This document shows, one piece after another, positions 61,657 to 64,000 of a stretch of DNA of 64,000 nt (the first letter of the stretch is position 1; every line of letters begins with the position of its first letter). Made by a program: the position numbers and the translations under genes. The notes beneath the pieces were generated by a model, which saw nothing but the letters and a program-made list of their open reading frames with translations, searched no databases and was not told where the DNA came from. The stretch covers positions 62,001-126,000 of the forward strand of contig JAUTCN010000004.1 in the NCBI GenBank assembly GCA_030673965.1, in the 5' to 3' direction. Origin of the DNA: Fusobacterium sp. JB019 (lineage in GTDB: Bacteria; Fusobacteriota; Fusobacteriia; Fusobacteriales; Fusobacteriaceae).

Positions 61657-63445
61657 TAATCTTCCCTTCTATATTTCTAACTAAACTTTCTCCTCTTAAT
61701 CCACATAATTGAAGGAGTTCTCCTCTTTCCCCATGTGATATTTTTCCATTATTTATTCCTATTTTGTGGATCTGTTTTTTAATGTTATTTTCATTTAAAA
61801 AATCTATTATTTCAGTTCCAAATCCATTTTGTATATACCCTTCTTCTAATATAAATATATTTTTATATTTTTTAAATTCATTTTTTATATAATCTTCGTC
61901 AAAGGGTCTTATTGAACCTGCACTAACTATAGTTCCACTTAAATTTTTAGAGATTAATTTATCTTTAACCATTAAAAGTTCTTCCAACATATTACCAGTT
62001 GCGATATATAAGTTATCTGTCCCCTTAATAATTTCATTCCATTTCCCTAATTGAAATTTAAAATTATATTCTTTATCACAAACCCATCCTTTATTGTATC
62101 TTATAGCAATAGGTTGTTTTACATCTAAACTAAATTTTATCATTTCCTTCATTTCTTTTTGTGTTGTTGGTGACAACACTATAAAATTAGGAATATTCAA
62201 TAAAAATGAGATATCATATAAGCCATGATGAGTCTTCCCATCCTGACCAACTATTCCAGCTCTATCAATACATAATCTTATTGGCAAATTTTGTAAAGAA
62301 ACATCATGAATTAATTGTCCTACTCCTCTTTGTAAAAATGTTGAATATACTGCAAAATAAGGTTTCTTACCTGATTTTGCCAAACCTGCAGCAAAAGTTA
62401 CTCCATGCCCCTCTGCTATTCCTATATCAAAACTTCTACTTGGATATTTTGTAAAGAAATTCTTTAATCCTGTTCCACTTACCATTCCTGCTGAAATCGC
62501 CATAATATCTTCATCGTTTTTCGCATATTTACTTAATTCTTCTCCAAAAATTTTTGATGTTGTTACTTCATTTATATTTTTATTTGGATTATAAGGACTT
62601 ACCCCATGAAATTTTTCTTTATTTTCTTCTGCTGGTAAATACCCTTTTCCTTTTTTTGTTTTAACATGTACAAAAATAGGACCTTCCATCTCTTTTGTTT
62701 CTTCAAATATTGAAACTAATTGCTCTATATTATGCCCATCTACTACTCCAAAATATTTAAACCCTATGTTTTGAGGAATATTTATTGGTAAAAGTATATT
62801 TTTTATTCGATGCTCAGCTTTTCCCAAAGTATCATGAACTTTTTTTCTTAAATTTCCTTTATTTATTATACTTTTAACATCTTTTCTTAAACTTAAATAT
62901 GTCTTACTTAAAAGCATTTTACTAAAAAATTTAGAAAGACATCCTACGCTTTTCCCAATTGACATATCATTGTCATTTAAAACAACTATCATATTTTTTA
63001 AATTTATCATATTATTTAAAGCTTCAAGAGAATGTCCATTTGCTATGGAAGCATCTCCAACAACTACTATTATTTTTTTATTTGGATAAGCTACTGCCAT
63101 TCCACAAGCTGCAGATAATGCACTTCCTGCATGACCACTTATAAAATTATCATATTCACTTTCCTCAGGATCTAAAAAAGGTCCTACTCCATCTAACTTT
63201 CTTAGAGTATTAAAATTGTTTTTTCTGTCTGTCAAAAGTTTATATACATAAGCTTGATGCCCCACATCAAATAAAATTTTATTTTCCTTGAAATTAAAAA
63301 CTCTATCTAATGCTACTGTCAATTCTACAACTCCTAAATTAGAAGCTAAATGTCCTCCATTTTTTAGAACAACATCTATTATCTTTTCTCTAAGACCTTT
63401 ACATAAATTATTTAATTCATCTACCTGCATATTTTCTATATTCAT
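61643..63445 (-). CDS. dxs: 1-deoxy-D-xylulose-5-phosphate synthase
   Basis: A 600-residue thiamine-diphosphate enzyme. The N terminus reads GGHLASNLGVVELTVALDRVFN, with FDVGHQAYVYKLLTDRK, SGHAGSALSAACGMAVA and the ThDP motif VVGDASIANG...LNNMINLKNMIVVLNDN. It condenses pyruvate and glyceraldehyde 3-phosphate to DXP for isoprenoids, thiamine and pyridoxal. It uses the very cofactor whose synthesis genes lie 6 kb away. It is slightly shorter than the usual 620-640. It overlaps the HD-HTH gene. Confidence 0.95.
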   Translation of the reverse strand: MNIENMQVDELNNLCKGLREKIIDVVLKNGGHLASNLGVVELTVALDRVFNFKENKILFDVGHQAYVYKLLTDRKNNFNTLRKLDGVGPFLDPEESEYDNFISGHAGSALSAACGMAVAYPNKKIIVVVGDASIANGHSLEALNNMINLKNMIVVLNDNDMSIGKSVGCLSKFFSKMLLSKTYLSLRKDVKSIINKGNLRKKVHDTLGKAEHRIKNILLPINIPQNIGFKYFGVVDGHNIEQLVSIFEETKEMEGPIFVHVKTKKGKGYLPAEENKEKFHGVSPYNPNKNINEVTTSKIFGEELSKYAKNDEDIMAISAGMVSGTGLKNFFTKYPSRSFDIGIAEGHGVTFAAGLAKSGKKPYFAVYSTFLQRGVGQLIHDVSLQNLPIRLCIDRAGIVGQDGKTHHGLYDISFLLNIPNFIVLSPTTQKEMKEMIKFSLDVKQPIAIRYNKGWVCDKEYNFKFQLGKWNEIIKGTDNLYIATGNMLEELLMVKDKLISKNLSGTIVSAGSIRPFDEDYIKNEFKKYKNIFILEEGYIQNGFGTEIIDFLNENNIKKQIHKIGINNGKISHGERGELLQLCGLRGESLVRNIEGKINESN

Positions 63446-63462
63446 AAATCCACCTTAATTTT

Positions 63463-63927
63463 CTATGGAATTAAATAACTTTTAAATAATAAAGCTACAC
63501 CTACTCCTAATATCATCCCTACAAATACTTCTATTGGAGTATGACCTAAAAGTTCCTTTAATTTTTCATCATTAAATTTTTCACCAATTTTAAAACTAAG
63601 TCCATCAACCATTTTATTTACAACTCTAGCTTGTTTTCCTGCTGCTCTTCTTATTCCTGCTGCGTCATACATAATTATCCCTGCAAATACCAAAGTTATC
63701 GAAAATAATGGATCTCTTGTTCCATAAACTATTCCTACACAAGTTGCTAAACAAGAAACTGTTGAAGAATGCGAACTTGGCATTCCTCCAGTTTCGTAAA
63801 ATCTTTTTAAATTAAAAGCTTTATCTACAAAAATTGTTGCTATCACTTTATAAAATTGAGCTATAAACCACGCTATAAATGTTACATCTAATATTTTATT
63901 TCCAAAAATAATTCCATATTCATCCAT
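63463..63927 (-). CDS. Divergent PAP2-like membrane protein (DUF212/YuiD)
   Basis: A 154-residue membrane protein of the DUF212 family. Landmarks are FYETGGMPSSHSSTVSCLATCVGI (PAP2-like SH..S active-site-type motif), MYDAAGIRRAAGKQARVVNKM and LGHTPIEVFVGMILGVGVA. It resembles lipid phosphatases but substrates are unknown. It lies 17 bases upstream of dxs, with an AGAGG site before the ATG. Confidence 0.85.
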   Translation of the reverse strand: MDEYGIIFGNKILDVTFIAWFIAQFYKVIATIFVDKAFNLKRFYETGGMPSSHSSTVSCLATCVGIVYGTRDPLFSITLVFAGIIMYDAAGIRRAAGKQARVVNKMVDGLSFKIGEKFNDEKLKELLGHTPIEVFVGMILGVGVALLFKSYLIP

Positions 63928-63943
63928 ATCATAACCTCTTATT

Positions 63944-64000
63944 TTATTTTATTTTTGATACCTCTTCTGAAATTTTAGGATTATCCTTATTAGGTTTATA
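63944..64000 (-). CDS. 3' end of an unidentified gene, cut by window edge
   Basis: Nineteen codons, including the stop, are open to the window edge on the minus strand and end in ...NPKISEEVSKIK. The frame is plausible because it ends 16 bases before the DUF212 gene start and runs in the same direction, but 18 residues are too few to name a family. Confidence 0.4.
   Translation of the reverse strand, partial: YKPNKDNPKISEEVSKIK

Overview
This window looks like a chromosomal segment of a Fusobacterium-type anaerobe (Fusobacteriota). The DNA is very AT-rich and the spacers are almost all A/T. Outer-membrane beta-barrel proteins show a Gram-negative envelope, and the DnaK locus carries a CIRCE/HrcA control element. 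Metabolism is anaerobic and glutamate-fermenting: glutaconate CoA-transferase, 2-hydroxyglutaryl-CoA dehydratase and a sodium-pumping glutaconyl-CoA decarboxylase are all present, and a HydE maturase implies an [FeFe]-hydrogenase. The genus assignment is inferred from gene content; no rRNA or tRNA gene was seen.

Layout. 1-10.8 kb: a cut NUDIX gene, a small Cys-rich redox-type protein, a split chromate transporter pair, a Na+/amino-acid symporter, HydE, a heavy-metal P-type ATPase, HolA, an exported CbiK-like chelatase, an RHH-WYL regulator and an FAH-family enzyme. 10.8-22.4 kb: a nine-gene leftward operon gcdD-gcdC-gcdB-gctA-gctB-gcdA-hgdC-hgdA-hgdB, an IclR regulator just upstream, and a rightward Na+/glutamate symporter gene gltS. 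22.5-28.9 kb: accD-accA-pfkA, a chorismate mutase with a stunted prephenate-dehydratase-like tail, two small lipoproteins, a universal stress protein and homoserine dehydrogenase. 28.9-33.5 kb: the biotin operon bioD-bioA-bioF-bioG-bioC. 33.5-35.5 kb: a MerR-type regulator and an outer-membrane barrel protein. 35.5-47.4 kb: leftward housekeeping genes (a pseudouridine synthase, smpB, rnr, yqeK-like, a GerMN protein, an amidase, yajC) and the hrcA-grpE-dnaK-mutarotase-dnaJ heat-shock operon. 47.3-52.2 kb: a compatible-solute ABC importer and a TetR regulator with a FadL-type outer-membrane protein. 52.2-55.9 kb: a TPP riboswitch ahead of thiS-thiG-thiH-thiF-thiE. 55.9-64 kb: leftward housekeeping genes (nadE, rbgA, rsmI, a ctp protease, tlyA, an HD-HTH protein, dxs, a DUF212 membrane protein) and the tail of a cut gene.

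How the genes fit together. GltS brings in glutamate with Na+. GctAB and HgdABC turn 2-hydroxyglutarate into glutaconyl-CoA. GcdABCD decarboxylates this to crotonyl-CoA and exports Na+, which can drive GltS and the AGCS symporter. GcdC needs biotin, and the late biotin genes except bioB lie 10 kb away. DXP from Dxs feeds both isoprenoid and thiazole (ThiG) synthesis.

The most distinctive signals are regulatory. (1) Two promoters of matching design, each with a 19-bp spacer typical of MerR control, precede the MerR regulator gene and the outer-membrane protein gene next to it. (2) A composite GTGGAA/TTCCAC palindrome lies just downstream of a near-consensus promoter for the whole glutamate-fermentation operon, beside the IclR gene. 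(3) A perfect inverted repeat with 9-base arms lies at the TetR-FadL promoter. (4) A 32-bp perfect palindrome contains candidate -35 boxes on both strands between the first two divergent genes. No CRISPR array, insertion sequence, prophage or obvious defence system was found.
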